A stretch of DNA of 64,000 bases from Streptomyces sp. SCSIO 30461 (GTDB taxonomy: Bacteria > Actinomycetota > Actinomycetes > Streptomycetales > Streptomycetaceae): assembly GCF_037023745.1 (NCBI RefSeq), contig NZ_CP146101.1, positions 1,302,001 through 1,366,000 of the forward strand. Direction: 5' to 3'. The notes below the pieces were generated by a model that saw only the letters and a list, made by a program, of their open reading frames with translations, did not search any database and had not been told where the DNA came from. The translations under genes were made by a program, and so were the position numbers. Shown here piece by piece: positions 42,819 to 52,065 of the stretch (position 1 is its first letter; each line of letters begins with the position of its first letter).

Positions 42819-44194
42819 GAGCCTTCCTCGGTCAGGTCGACGGCTTCGACGGGCTGGTCGGAGCCGGGCAGGAACACCTCGTAGTTGATCCGCTGCCCGA
42901 GCTCCTTCGTGCGCTCGGTGTCGATCAGGCGGAGGTAGTCGATGCCGGTCGGCGCCGGCGGCTCGGCGGCCGGGGTCTCGGGCTTGGCCTTGGGGTGCGC
43001 ATGCCGGGTGATCAGGTGCGGGATCGCCTTGCCGAACGAGCGGCCGCCGAAGCGGACGTCGATGTCGGTCAGGTCGAAGGGGTCGAAGACCAGCTCGACC
43101 TGCCGGCCGATGAGCGAGGCGTCGACGTTGTAGGTGTTGGACTGGAGCGAGACGGTGGCGGTCTTGGCGACCTTCCGCAGCTCGGACCAGCGGAAAGCCT
43201 CCCGCAGCGCGTCCGGGGTCGGGGTCGGGAACGGCGCCCCGGCCAGCCAGCGTTCCAGCGGCTGCTGCCCGGTCTCGGAGTGGACCCGCCGGTGATAGAC
43301 CTGTTCGACCCAGGCGGTGAAGAGCCTGTTCAGCGTGGGCAGGTCGGTGACCTTCTCCGTGTCGACCTCGACGAGGAACTGTTCCCGGACAGTTCGGAAG
43401 AAGCGTTCGATTTTGCCTCTGCCCTGCGGGCGTCCCGGGGTCGAGTGGATCAGCTTGATCCCGAGTCTCGCGCATGCCCTGAGCAGGGCGGAGTCCACGA
43501 AAGCGGAGCCGTTGTCGACGTAGACGCCTTCGGGGACGCCGCGGGCGGCCAGCGCCGGCCGAAGAGCCGCCGCCAGGCGGACGCTGTCCTCGGCGCCGCC
43601 CCAGCGGTGCCCGACCACCGTCCGGCTGTGGTCGTCGACGAACGCGAACAGGTATGCCTTGTGACCTGCGATTTTCGGACCGTGCAGGGCATCGCCGACC
43701 CAGAGTTCGTTCGGACGCGTGGCCTCGAACCGGCCGAATGCCTCCGGCGCCTGCCCGTCCGGGCGGGTCAGCAGCTCTAGCCGTTGAAGGTGCCGGTGGA
43801 CCGTGCGATAGGACGGACCCCAGCCCAGGTGCTGCTGCAGAATCCGTACCACCTGCGCGGTCGACCTGGTCGGGTTCTCCCGCTTCAGCGCGGCCGCCAG
43901 GTCCAGCACCTCCTGCGGCGTGCGCGGAGTGACCTGCCGGGTCGGCGGCAGCAAAGCGTCGAAGCCGCCCTCGCGCCAGAGCCTGAGCCAGCGGTCCACC
44001 GTCCCCCGCGTGACCTTGACCGGCTTGCCGAACGGATCCGTGTGCACTTTCGCGGCGATCGCCCGGACCATCGCCCCGCGCTGCCGCGGGCTCAGGGCAG
44101 CGTCAGCCGCCTCACGGATCAACTGGTAACGGAACAAAGCGACCTGGTGGGCCCGCTCGGCCCGCTGTCGCTCCTCCTCATCGACCAACGCCAT
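42815..44194 (-). CDS. DDE transposase (TniA/Mu-type), copy 2
   Basis: 459 residues from ATG at 44194 (MALVDEEERQRAERAHQ). Same domains as the copy 1 enzyme: HTH region, integrase core with Asp in LWVGDALHG, Asp in VYVDNGSAF and Glu in GRGKIERFF, Mu-type C-terminal part (VSLQSNTYNVDASLIGRQVE). Catalytic residues intact. Most differences from copy 1 lie in the N-terminal third and the tail, indicating long separation rather than a recent duplication. Confidence 0.9.
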   Translation of the reverse strand: MALVDEEERQRAERAHQVALFRYQLIREAADAALSPRQRGAMVRAIAAKVHTDPFGKPVKVTRGTVDRWLRLWREGGFDALLPPTRQVTPRTPQEVLDLAAALKRENPTRSTAQVVRILQQHLGWGPSYRTVHRHLQRLELLTRPDGQAPEAFGRFEATRPNELWVGDALHGPKIAGHKAYLFAFVDDHSRTVVGHRWGGAEDSVRLAAALRPALAARGVPEGVYVDNGSAFVDSALLRACARLGIKLIHSTPGRPQGRGKIERFFRTVREQFLVEVDTEKVTDLPTLNRLFTAWVEQVYHRRVHSETGQQPLERWLAGAPFPTPTPDALREAFRWSELRKVAKTATVSLQSNTYNVDASLIGRQVELVFDPFDLTDIDVRFGGRSFGKAIPHLITRHAHPKAKPETPAAEPPAPTGIDYLRLIDTERTKELGQRINYEVFLPGSDQPVEAVDLTEEGS

Positions 44195-44294
44195 CCAGCG
44201 GCCCTCCCAGAGCGGTTGCGGACATGCCAACCGCCAGGGTGGAACCGGGCCCACCGCTTCCGTCAGGGCCAGGTCGTGTTGATCGTTTCTGGGT

Positions 44295-44879
44295 TCAGGC
44301 CGACGGCCAGCCCGGTGACAGCAGGCGGCCGTGACAGGCCGCCGACGCCAGCAACCAGGTAGGCACCTTCACCATCCCCAGCCTCGCCGCGGCGGCGAGG
44401 GCGAACCCTGTCACCGCGGACACCGCGTCCCGGACCGCCGTCCCGGCCGGAGTCGGCAGCACCAAGGCCGGATCGTCGGCCAGCGCGACCAGAAGGGACG
44501 TGAACACCGCCGCGGTCCGGCCCGCCCGGCGCGACCAGCACCGCAGCCAGCCCCGCACCGTCGTGGCCGGCCTGCCCAACCGCGTGGCGATCCGCCGAAA
44601 GCCCCACCCCGTCGCCGCGAGTTCAAGCCCGGCGCCGATGACCTCCGCCACATCCGCCCGTCTGACCAGGGACGACACGGGAAGCAGGATGTGCGTCGCC
44701 TCGCAGGAGCGGCACCTGGCCCGGCGCGGACGCACCACCACGACCCCGTCCAGAACTCGCAGGCTCCGCGACCGGCCCCAACCCCACCGGACAAGCACTC
44801 CACCACAGTCCGGGCACGACAACTCGCCTGCCGACAAGCGCTGTTCGACAACCGAAGCTGTCACATCTACCATGATCAA
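44295..44879 (-). CDS. Zinc-ribbon/HTH transposon protein (DUF6431-like), copy 2
   Basis: 194 residues from TTG at 44879, or 192 from ATG at 44873. CPDCGG (Cys22/25) and CRSCEA pairs, HTH RIATRLGRPATTVRGWLRCW, hydrophobic tail. Corresponds to 7533-8126 in copy 1, again next to the right end and reading away from it. Confidence 0.75.
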   Translation of the reverse strand: MIMVDVTASVVEQRLSAGELSCPDCGGVLVRWGWGRSRSLRVLDGVVVVRPRRARCRSCEATHILLPVSSLVRRADVAEVIGAGLELAATGWGFRRIATRLGRPATTVRGWLRCWSRRAGRTAAVFTSLLVALADDPALVLPTPAGTAVRDAVSAVTGFALAAAARLGMVKVPTWLLASAACHGRLLSPGWPSA

Positions 44880-44901
44880 AGCGCCCTCCGTTGGCGCTCA
44901 C

Positions 44902-44940
44902 ACGGCCCTCCCGGACGCGGCAAACGAGCGGGAGGGCCGT
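44902..44940. terminator. Conserved stem-loop in the leader of the zinc-ribbon gene, copy 2
   Basis: ACGGCCCTCCCG (44902-44913) / CGGGAGGGCCGT (44929-44940): the same 12-bp stem as in copy 1, with a 15-base loop of unrelated sequence. Confidence 0.55.
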
Positions 44941-45074
44941 GGTCATGTTCAGGACATGATCACGGTGCCGCCCAGCGCTCCGAAGAACAACCCTCCTGCA
45001 CCGACTTGCCCACCATCACCATCACCAACGGCACAACACCGCCCGTTCATCACGATGCTGAGTGGCTATCTACA

Positions 45075-45160
45075 CACGGTCAGCTTCCCCGTCGGCGCGA
45101 GCCACGGCATCACGCCCTCCAGCGCAGCCTTGGCGTCCTTCATCTCCAGCCCCATCCACA
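45075..45160 (-). pseudogene. Possible gene start truncated by transposon copy 2
   Basis: A minus-strand frame reading MGLEMKDAKAALEGVMPW then LAPTGKLTV from ATG at 45155 runs into the transposon right end at 45074. It looks protein-like but is too short to identify, and no matching remainder was found near 41.7 kb. Confidence 0.25.
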
Positions 45161-45279
45161 CGTCATCCAGTCTCCCGGGCCTTGCGGTCCGGCGGGGCGG
45201 GAAGCCGGAGGCCGCACCTACGGGTGGGAGCTGGGGATGAGCCGGTGGGGGCCGGTGACGGCGTAGGACGTAGCGTGGA

Positions 45280-45328
45280 GCGCCCACAGCAGACCCGCAC
45301 ACCCACGGTACGGCTCTGCTGTGGGCGC
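45280..45328. terminator. 14-bp stem-loop
   Basis: GCGCCCACAGCAGA (45280-45293) / TCTGCTGTGGGCGC (45315-45328), perfect, 21-base loop. Terminator-like, without a clear adjacent gene. Confidence 0.5.
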
Positions 45329-45869
45329 GAGGCCGTCGAGGTCCCGCTCGAGTAAGTCGCCAAAGCGCAGGTTGCGGCCACAATCGGCCCGTCCGCGATC
45401 ACCCTATGCCTGATGGGCAGTCAGTTTTGATGTCAGCTGCCGCGCACCTCATCCGGCTGACCTCGGGCTACATCGCGACCAAGAACGCGGCGGACGCTCG
45501 CGGCCCCTATTGCTGACATGCCGTCCGAAGGGGGTGGGCGCGGCCGCCCCGATCCGCGCCTTGACCAGGGGCTATGCGGAGACCGCTGTTACACCACTCG
45601 GCGGGACACCATCCGGTCACCGGGGGCGGGCGGCTCCGACGGATGCGCTCAACTGGCCAGCTGGAACGCTCAATCACACCGAGTTGTGCGGGTAGCCGGA
45701 TCACATGAGCCGAAGCACGATAGTTGTCATCATCGGCCTCCGTTGACCTGCGGTTTCGACCGGACGAAGCAGCCTGGTTGTCACCGGTGAGGCAAGCGGT
45801 TCGTCACACGCCCTGACTCGGCAGCATTCCTGTCCCCGTCTACAGGAGGGTGTGTGACAGGCCGACAGT
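45329..45869. other. Intergenic region
   Basis: 540 bases with no convincing gene on either strand; short open frames here have no protein-like features. Confidence 0.5.
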
Positions 45870-46943
45870 TCATTGGACCAGGTCTGTGTGTGGATGTTCG
45901 GGGGAGGTCGGGCAGACGTAGATCTGCATGTTGTCCGTGCTGCCTACTTCTACCCGCGTCGGCTGCGAGGGGCTCTGGCCCCGGTAGTGAGAGTCAGCCA
46001 GGGCGGCCTGGTCTTCCTGCGGCGCCCAGCTGCGACCTTCACCGCCGCCCCACTCAAAGGAAGCGATCGTCAGCAGCGGGACCATCTGCACCTCGCACAC
46101 AGCGCAGTAGCGACGGTACGGGTCGGTGCGGCCCCACAGAGGCCAGCCGCCGACCTTCCAGCCGGGTGCGTTGCCCAGGTGAACGTGGTAGAACTCGCGC
46201 GGATACGCTGCGTAGGAGCTGTCCACGCCAGCGCTGGCTGCCTGCCACCTGCTCCAGTCATCCAGCATCAGCTGCAGCTCCGGGCTCAGATCCAGGCTGT
46301 TGGGGTACTCAGTGATCGCTTCTGGCGCCAGCACGCACGGCTCTGGCACGTAACCCGGATAGTCCGCCTCGTACGGTTCCGGTGGTGTGGCGAGGATGTC
46401 GCCGACCTCTGCTGCCGAGCGCCAGAACAGGGCGGTCGACGGCTTGTAATGCGGTTCGTGCTCGTACGGGCACCAGAGAACCTGAAGCAGATCGGCCTTC
46501 CCGGGCGGCCGCAACAGGGGTATGTCACGCAGGAACAGCTGAGCCACGGGCAACATCGGGACAGGGCATTCGGCGGGATAGGGAGGGCCGGCGTCGAGCC
46601 GCTCGGCGAGCCGCGCGGCATCGCGCTCCTTGAGCGCCTCCTCCTCGGGTGTGAGCGTGGCAGCCCGGCCGTCAGGGCGCCACCGGGACCGCAAGCGTCT
46701 TCCGAGCCGCACTTCGGTCGGTGACTCGCGGAATCCGGTGTCCACGTGCAGGTGCGCGTCTTCGCAGTGCGGCCACGGCTCCCCTGCCGGCCACAGCAAC
46801 GGCCCCCCGACCGAGCTGTCCCCTACCGAAGGCGACCCCGGACGCGGATGCAGCCGCACCGCAGGCCGCGCCAACGGAGCCAGCTCGGGAAAGACCGCGG
46901 TCACCTGGACGGGCCTCGGCGGAGTAGTACGTACGAAAACCAT
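45870..46943 (-). CDS. DUF1963-like (YwqG-type) protein
   Basis: 357 residues from ATG at 46943; GTG at 46967 would add 8. Features of DUF1963: GGPLLWPAGEPWPHC near the N-terminus, PVAQLFLRDIPLL, and the C-terminal half with KVGGWPLWGRTDP and a C-xx-C pair (YCAVCEVQMVPLLTI). The family binds or buffers unknown ligands; function not established. Monocistronic by position. Confidence 0.75.
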   Translation of the reverse strand: MVFVRTTPPRPVQVTAVFPELAPLARPAVRLHPRPGSPSVGDSSVGGPLLWPAGEPWPHCEDAHLHVDTGFRESPTEVRLGRRLRSRWRPDGRAATLTPEEEALKERDAARLAERLDAGPPYPAECPVPMLPVAQLFLRDIPLLRPPGKADLLQVLWCPYEHEPHYKPSTALFWRSAAEVGDILATPPEPYEADYPGYVPEPCVLAPEAITEYPNSLDLSPELQLMLDDWSRWQAASAGVDSSYAAYPREFYHVHLGNAPGWKVGGWPLWGRTDPYRRYCAVCEVQMVPLLTIASFEWGGGEGRSWAPQEDQAALADSHYRGQSPSQPTRVEVGSTDNMQIYVCPTSPEHPHTDLVQ

Positions 46944-47229
46944 GCCGGTGATCCTGCCACCAGCCACCGACAGTCCACTGCTGCCTCAATTGGCGTCAGC
47001 GTTGATGTCCCATCTCATTTGAGTTGGCAGCGGGTGGCGCCGTGACCTGCAGGGCTGCCAGGTGGTGTGGGAACTGGCTCGGCCGGTGTTCTCAGTCCAG
47101 TTGACTCTCGCGGAACCGGGGCTCACGCGGCGGAAGGGCCCGGAGCGCCGGAACCGGCCCATCTCATCGAGGGCTGCGCAGTACCACCGGAATCTGAGCG
47201 TGGACGATCACATGGCTGGCGAGATGAGT

Positions 47230-48057
47230 TCACGTCCCCAGGGCAAGGAACTGGCGGGCGCCGCGGAGCTTTGTCCGGAGCCGGTCCTGGGTGGCGCGGA
47301 CGTCGAGGCGGACGTCGAGTGCTCCGGGAAGACTGCTCTCGGCCCGCAGGCCGGTGGGGAGCCGGGACGCGTCGAGCCCGTCACGCCGGGCGATGCGGGT
47401 GCCGAGTTCATGGCGGCTCACGGCATCGGTTCCTGCCAGGTGGTGGACGCCGGCCCGGTCGCTGGACGCGAGTTCCAGCAGGGCGGCGGCCAGGTCGGCG
47501 ACGTGTACGGGGCAGCGGATGTCATCGGTGAACAAGGCGCCGGTGCGGGTGCCGGCCGCGAGGTCGTGCACCGCGCGTACGTGTTCCGATCGCTGGTCGC
47601 CGATGATCAGAGAGGTGCGGGCGACGACGGCTTCCGGGTTCACGAAGCGGATGCCGGTCTCTGCGGCGGCCTTTGCCGCGCCGTAGGGGGTGACGGGGTC
47701 GGGGAGGCGGGTCTCGTCATAGTGCACGTCCGCGCCGGAGAACACGGCGTCGCTGGATACATGGACCAGGCGGCTGCCGCGCTTCGCCGCGGTCATCGCC
47801 AGGCGGACCGGCCCCTCGGCCGTGACCGTCCAATCGGGCCCCCCGCTCGTCGCGTTGACGATCACGCGAGGCTCCACCTTGGACATGACTGCCTCGATGC
47901 GAGTGGAGTCGCGCAGATCGAGGGCGTGCCACGAGACCTTCGGAGTGCCGCCAGGCCGGGTGGCGAACGTCGCAGCCGTCGAATGGCCCGCCGCAATCGC
48001 CTGGCGGACCAGCTCAGTGCCCAGGAAGCCACTGCCGCCGATGATCAGGATGGTCAT
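47230..48057 (-). CDS. dTDP-4-dehydrorhamnose-reductase-like SDR
   Basis: 275 residues from ATG at 48057. N-terminal Rossmann motif IIGGSGFLGTELV, extended-SDR catalytic YGAAK (Tyr and Lys; TPYGAAKAAAE) and RmlD-like substrate region (HHLAGTDAVSRHELG). Reduces keto-sugars or related compounds using NAD(P)H. No other deoxysugar genes are adjacent, so the pathway is unclear. Confidence 0.8.
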   Translation of the reverse strand: MTILIIGGSGFLGTELVRQAIAAGHSTAATFATRPGGTPKVSWHALDLRDSTRIEAVMSKVEPRVIVNATSGGPDWTVTAEGPVRLAMTAAKRGSRLVHVSSDAVFSGADVHYDETRLPDPVTPYGAAKAAAETGIRFVNPEAVVARTSLIIGDQRSEHVRAVHDLAAGTRTGALFTDDIRCPVHVADLAAALLELASSDRAGVHHLAGTDAVSRHELGTRIARRDGLDASRLPTGLRAESSLPGALDVRLDVRATQDRLRTKLRGARQFLALGT

Positions 48058-48345
48058 GGTGCAACACGGTAGAGGAGCTGCCACGCACGCGCTGGTAAGA
48101 AGCCGTTGTCGTAGCGAGCTTGATGGGCATTTCCGCAGTTCAGGCATGATGCCGGCATGGCGAGGCATGCTCGGGCCGTTGGGTTGTGCGGCTAACCGAC
48201 CGGGGCTGGGCCGACAAGCCCACCCCGGGACGGTTCACGCCCGCCGCCGGGCCAGCCGGCGGCTCATGAGTATCGTCATCGACCACAGCACGGTGGGGCA
48301 GCGAATCGTCTCGTCTTCGCGTGATCGCCAACGAAAGAGCAACCA

Positions 48346-49065
48346 ATGCAACCGATAGTCCTATTCGACCTAGACGGCCTTTTGATCGACTCCGAGCCGA
48401 TCTGGGACGCGGCAAAGCGTGAAGTGTTCGGTCCGCTTGGCCTGCACCTCACAACGGAGATGCAGGTGGCGACGCGCGGGCTGCGGCAAAGGGACATGGT
48501 GGCCTATTGGTTCGATCGGGCCACCATTCAAGCCGACCCCGACGACGTCGAGCAGCAGATTGTGGCCGCCGTGTGCCGTAGGTTGGATGGAGTGGCGCTG
48601 AAACCCGGTGCCGAACACGCCGTCTCAACGTGCGCGCGTGCATCGAGGGCGATGGCCGTCGTGTCATCTTCGCCGGAGTCGGTGATTCGGCATGCGCTCG
48701 CGAGTACCGGCCTTGACCGATCTTTCGGTGCCGTGTTTTCGGCCGAAGACGACGAACACGGCAAGCCCCACCCGGGCGCCTATCTCCGCGCAGCCGCCGC
48801 CCTCGGCGCGTCACCCGACGAATGCATTGTGATCGAGGACTCGCTCAACGGCGTCCTCGCTGGCGTGTCAGCCCAGATGACTGTCGTGGCCGTTCCCGAG
48901 ACCGCTGATCGCTGCGATCCGCGCTTTGCGATTGCCACTCACGTACTGGAGTCCCTCAAGGATCTCGATACTTCTGTACTCGGCGCGTATGTGTCCAGTG
49001 GGAGCCGGGACGTCACGTGGGCATCGCGTGCTGCGGATCCTCAGAGGGCGATAAGAGCCAACTAG
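48346..49065 (+). CDS. HAD-family sugar-phosphatase-like protein, 3' end altered by MITE
   Basis: 239 residues from ATG at 48346. HAD motif I DLDGLLIDSE (residues 8-17), motif II VVSSSPES, motif III KPHPGAYL and motif IV IEDSLNGVLAG place it with beta-phosphoglucomutase / 2-deoxyglucose-6-phosphatase types. The MITE at 49044 enters just before the stop: the last residues (QRAIRAN) and the stop come from MITE sequence. The catalytic core is untouched. Confidence 0.85.
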   Translation: MQPIVLFDLDGLLIDSEPIWDAAKREVFGPLGLHLTTEMQVATRGLRQRDMVAYWFDRATIQADPDDVEQQIVAAVCRRLDGVALKPGAEHAVSTCARASRAMAVVSSSPESVIRHALASTGLDRSFGAVFSAEDDEHGKPHPGAYLRAAAALGASPDECIVIEDSLNGVLAGVSAQMTVVAVPETADRCDPRFAIATHVLESLKDLDTSVLGAYVSSGSRDVTWASRAADPQRAIRAN

Positions 49066-49253
49066 CCCTGGTTTGCGTGGCCAGTCGGAGAGCCCGCAGG
49101 CGGACTTACCGGACAGAACCCCCTCCAGAAAGGCGGGGAGTCAGCGGTCGAAGCCCGCCGACGAGGCCCTCCGCGTGGATTCCGCGGCAGGCAGCCCGCC
49201 ACCGGGTGGAGCGGATCAGCATTAAACGTGGGGAACTGGCTCTTATCGCCCTC
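49044..49253 (-). mobile_element. 210-bp MITE, copy 2
   Basis: Same element as 3616-3825 in reverse orientation, one visible base difference. Perfect GAGGGCGATAAGAGCCA inverted repeats and flanking TCA (49041-49043 and 49254-49256). Confidence 0.85.
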
Positions 49254-49340
49254 TCAACCGTTCCGCGAACCAGATCGTGCAGTATGACCGTTGACCTGCT
49301 GGGATGTCAGGTCGCTTGAGAACGCGGCGGTCCGGGGTTC

Positions 49341-49742
49341 TCAGGCGATCTGGCTCTTACGGAAGTCGCGGTCTCGGTAGAGGCAGAACCTCCGGTAGAG
49401 GGGGTCCTGGGTTCCGAGGGTGGTGTAGATCCGTGCGAATCGTCGGCTCAGCTCGGCGGTCGTCGCGAGATAGAGCTCCTTGGGATCGGGGGCGGCTGTG
49501 GGCGGGTTGAGGATCAGGTGCGTCAGCACCACGATCTCGGGGAACGCCTCAGCCCGTCGGCGCCACCGCCGCGCGCCTGCGGTGAAGTGACCGTCACGGG
49601 GGTTGGTCGCCATGTGCACCGCGGTCAGCTCGCTAACCCAGTCGGCGACCTGGCGGTGGTTCTCCAGGGCGTCCAGGGCTTCGCGCAGCCGCAGCCGTTC
49701 GTCTCCCTCGGCGACCAGTCGCTTCTCGTTGAGGGCGTCCAT
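49341..49742 (-). CDS. Hypothetical protein, possibly N-terminally broken
   Basis: 133 residues from ATG at 49742 (MDALNEKRLVAEGDERL). The frame continues upstream with protein-like codons (IEAGGQKYRGFLRVGQICI) to a TAG at about 49811. A strong ribosome site and ATG (49872) lie further upstream in another frame. It may therefore be a gene that lost its start by an indel. No domain recognised. Confidence 0.45.
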   Translation of the reverse strand: MDALNEKRLVAEGDERLRLREALDALENHRQVADWVSELTAVHMATNPRDGHFTAGARRWRRRAEAFPEIVVLTHLILNPPTAAPDPKELYLATTAELSRRFARIYTTLGTQDPLYRRFCLYRDRDFRKSQIA

Positions 49743-49980
49743 GATGCAGATCTGCCCGACGCGCAGGAAGCCGCGGTACTTCTGCCCGCCGGCCTCGATG
49801 CGGGCGGCCTACGCCCTCGACGGACGGGCAAGCCCGGCAAGCCGGAACCGGGCTCTCGCGGGGTACAACCATTCCTCTCCTCCGTCCGTCTGATCACGCG
49901 AGTCACGAGACTCCCGAACTCACTCGGTGCAGCGTGAAGGCATCCTCACCGCTGACCCTCTTCTCCACACGAGGAAACAC

Positions 49981-50763
49981 ATGCGTATACGTGTCACTGC
50001 GACCGCCGTGACGACCTGCGGTGTTCTGACTCTGGGCGCTCTCACAGCCCCCGGCGCGCAGGCCGTCGGAGGCCCGACGATCACTAAGGTAGTCGTCAAC
50101 GGTGGCAAGAACATCGTGGTGGGCCCGACTACCGCCACGAATTTCACCGCAACAGTGACCGCCTCGGACCGCTCTGGGGTCATCGAGACAGGGCTTGAGC
50201 TCTGGTACGGCGGTTCCAAGAGCGAAGCGAAGGGGTGGATCGCCAGGGCAGGCGATCTCAAGTGCAAGGCTTCCAGTTCCACCACGACCACCTGCACGAT
50301 CCGTTTCCAGGTCATGGCCAATCGCAGGGCATTGGTCAACGAGGTAACCAACTCTTTCGCGGGCACCTGGCACGTCTCCCCTTCTGCCTTTTCCAGGAAC
50401 CGGGTGCAGACCGTGGACGACTCCTTCACCACAGTCAAGGTGCAGCGTGCCTCCCAGCTCACCGTCAACGCCGCGCCAGAGCCTGTGAAGAAGGGCAAGA
50501 CCGTCACGGTCACCGGGAAACTCTCGCGCGCGAACTGGGACACCCGCCAGTACGTGGGCTACTCGGGCCAGCCTGTCAAGCTGCAGTTCCGCGCGAAGTC
50601 GAGCGCGACTTACACCACGGTCAAGACCGTCACGACCAGCAGCACCGGCACCCTCAAGACAACAGTGGCAGCCTCGGCTGACGGGTACTACCGCTACTCC
50701 TTCGCGGGCACCTCGACAACCCCGGCGGCCAACGCCGCCGGTGACTTCATCGACGTGCAGTAA
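49981..50763 (+). CDS. Secreted beta-sandwich-type protein
   Basis: 260 residues from ATG at 49981 (MRIRVTATAV). Signal peptide ending APGAQA, then two Thr/Val-rich segments that look like Ig-like beta domains (TKVVVNGGKNIVVG; KKGKTVTVTGKLSRANWDT). No enzyme motif. It is related by pattern to Streptomyces secreted proteins of unknown function (DUF5707-like). Exported, possibly wall-associated. Confidence 0.7.
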   Translation: MRIRVTATAVTTCGVLTLGALTAPGAQAVGGPTITKVVVNGGKNIVVGPTTATNFTATVTASDRSGVIETGLELWYGGSKSEAKGWIARAGDLKCKASSSTTTTCTIRFQVMANRRALVNEVTNSFAGTWHVSPSAFSRNRVQTVDDSFTTVKVQRASQLTVNAAPEPVKKGKTVTVTGKLSRANWDTRQYVGYSGQPVKLQFRAKSSATYTTVKTVTTSSTGTLKTTVAASADGYYRYSFAGTSTTPAANAAGDFIDVQ

Positions 50764-50849
50764 GCGAGGCCGAACCACAGCAACCTCCACGACGAGCCGG
50801 TGCAGTGGACGGCGAAGCATCCGGGCAAGCGTCGGCGGAACGGCCGGAG

Positions 50850-51410
50850 CTACCCGCGAATCAGGACCGTGGGGTCGAAGCCGATCGGGAACGGCTCGTC
50901 GATCTGGGCAAGGGCGCCAGCTGCGAACTCGCGGTCGGCGTAGGAGCCGCCGCGATGGCGGCCGACCAGCAGACTCGGTGCAGGCTCCAGCTCGATGCGC
51001 CAGTAGTGCTCGATGTCGGCCGCCGCGTACAGCGCGGGCTTCAGCTTATGGTCGGTGACCCGGGTTGCTGGCGAGGTGATCTCGACCACCACGAGCACGT
51101 CGTGCGCGGACGCCGCCACGCCCGCTGCCTCGGCGGCTGCGGCGTCCACGACGACCAGGTCCGGTACAAGCAGCCCATCGGGGACGATGACGTTGATCCT
51201 CGCGAAGATCTCGATCTCGGCGCCAGCGGCCACAGCGGCCTGCTCCAGGAGGTTCGCGAGCTGGCGACTGGCCCGCTGGTGACGCAGCCCGGGCACGGGG
51301 CCCATGAGCAGCTGCCCTCCGACCAACTCGACGCGCTGGGTGCTGTCCTTGGGCAGGGACAGGACATCTTCCAGCGTCCAGGGCCCGACGTGGCTGCGGG
51401 CAACGCTCAC
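50850..51410 (-). CDS. Uma2-family endonuclease-like protein
   Basis: 186 residues from GTG at 51410, chosen for AGGAG 11 bases upstream; TTG at 51446 would add 12. Uma2/DUF820 features: RVELVGGQLLMGPVPGLRHQ, LVPDLVVVD and VVVEITSPATRVTDHKLKP, which hold the Asp and Glu-x-x of a PD-(D/E)XK fold. Very common in Streptomyces; biological role unclear. Confidence 0.85.
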   Translation of the reverse strand: MSVARSHVGPWTLEDVLSLPKDSTQRVELVGGQLLMGPVPGLRHQRASRQLANLLEQAAVAAGAEIEIFARINVIVPDGLLVPDLVVVDAAAAEAAGVAASAHDVLVVVEITSPATRVTDHKLKPALYAAADIEHYWRIELEPAPSLLVGRHRGGSYADREFAAGALAQIDEPFPIGFDPTVLIRG

Positions 51411-52065
51411 GGCCTTATCATCTCCTGACAGCACCGACCGAGGCAACGAAGTCCCCTATGCGGCGGAAGAGTGACGCAACTCGCTGAACCATTACTCCCA
51501 TAGGGCGCGGACTTCACGCGGAAGGAGCAGAAGGGATCGATCTTCGAGCGCTCAGGGATCTCCCCCTCCAGGCGTACGGCCCGCGTGCTCGAGGGATCTC
51601 CCCCGATCCTGTCAACCTCACGGGCTCCCTTCGGCAGAAGGCGGGCTGGTCCGTCGTACAGCTCGGTCGTCGCAGTGGCAATCTGGAGTCCTTTCGTCAG
51701 CGTGTAGGGTCCGCGATTCGATGAGCACTGGGTCCTGCGGAAACTCGCGAATCCGCACCTCATGCGCACTACTCGTGTCGGTGTTCCATGAGCAATCGAG
51801 GGCGCTGAACCCGGCAACGTGGTCACCCTGCGTAGGCGTGGGCGATCGGGTCTATGAGGCAGGAGTGTCCTCGATCGCTACGTATCCGCAGGTCTCCGGG
51901 CTGCAGTCCGACTTGTGGTCCCGGCCCCAGAGGTAGCTGTCCCGCTCGGTGGCGCGGGCAGTTACGGCAGCTGTAGATAGGCGTGCTGGTGGTCGTCGTG
52001 GCTGGTCAGCGGGGTGATGGGGGTGGGTGCCGGCGTGAGGACGGCCGCCTCGATCATGGCGTGGT
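51411..52065. other. Intergenic region with possible decayed sequence
   Basis: About 650 bases. Short protein-like stretches (for example FDEHWVLRKLANPHLMRTT on the plus strand near 51720) are broken by stops, suggesting pseudogene remains. From about 51970 it probably holds the left end of the IS701-type element. Confidence 0.4.

Larger units (their letters stand above)
41781..45074. mobile_element. Tn7/Mu-like transposon, copy 2 (left end not found)
   Basis: Same gene order as copy 1: zinc-ribbon/HTH protein, DDE transposase, small protein, AAA ATPase, all on the minus strand and clearly diverged in sequence. The right end at 45074 reads (complement) TGTAGATAGCCACTCAG, aligning with TGTTGATTGCCACTCAG of copy 1. 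No matching left end was found between 41662 and 41781, so that side is deleted or unrecognisable. Start given is the ATPase stop. Confidence 0.75.

Noticed and set aside
51700..51830. Protein-like stretch on the plus strand
   Set aside because: Broken by several stops, family not recognised; left as possible pseudogene remains in the intergenic note.
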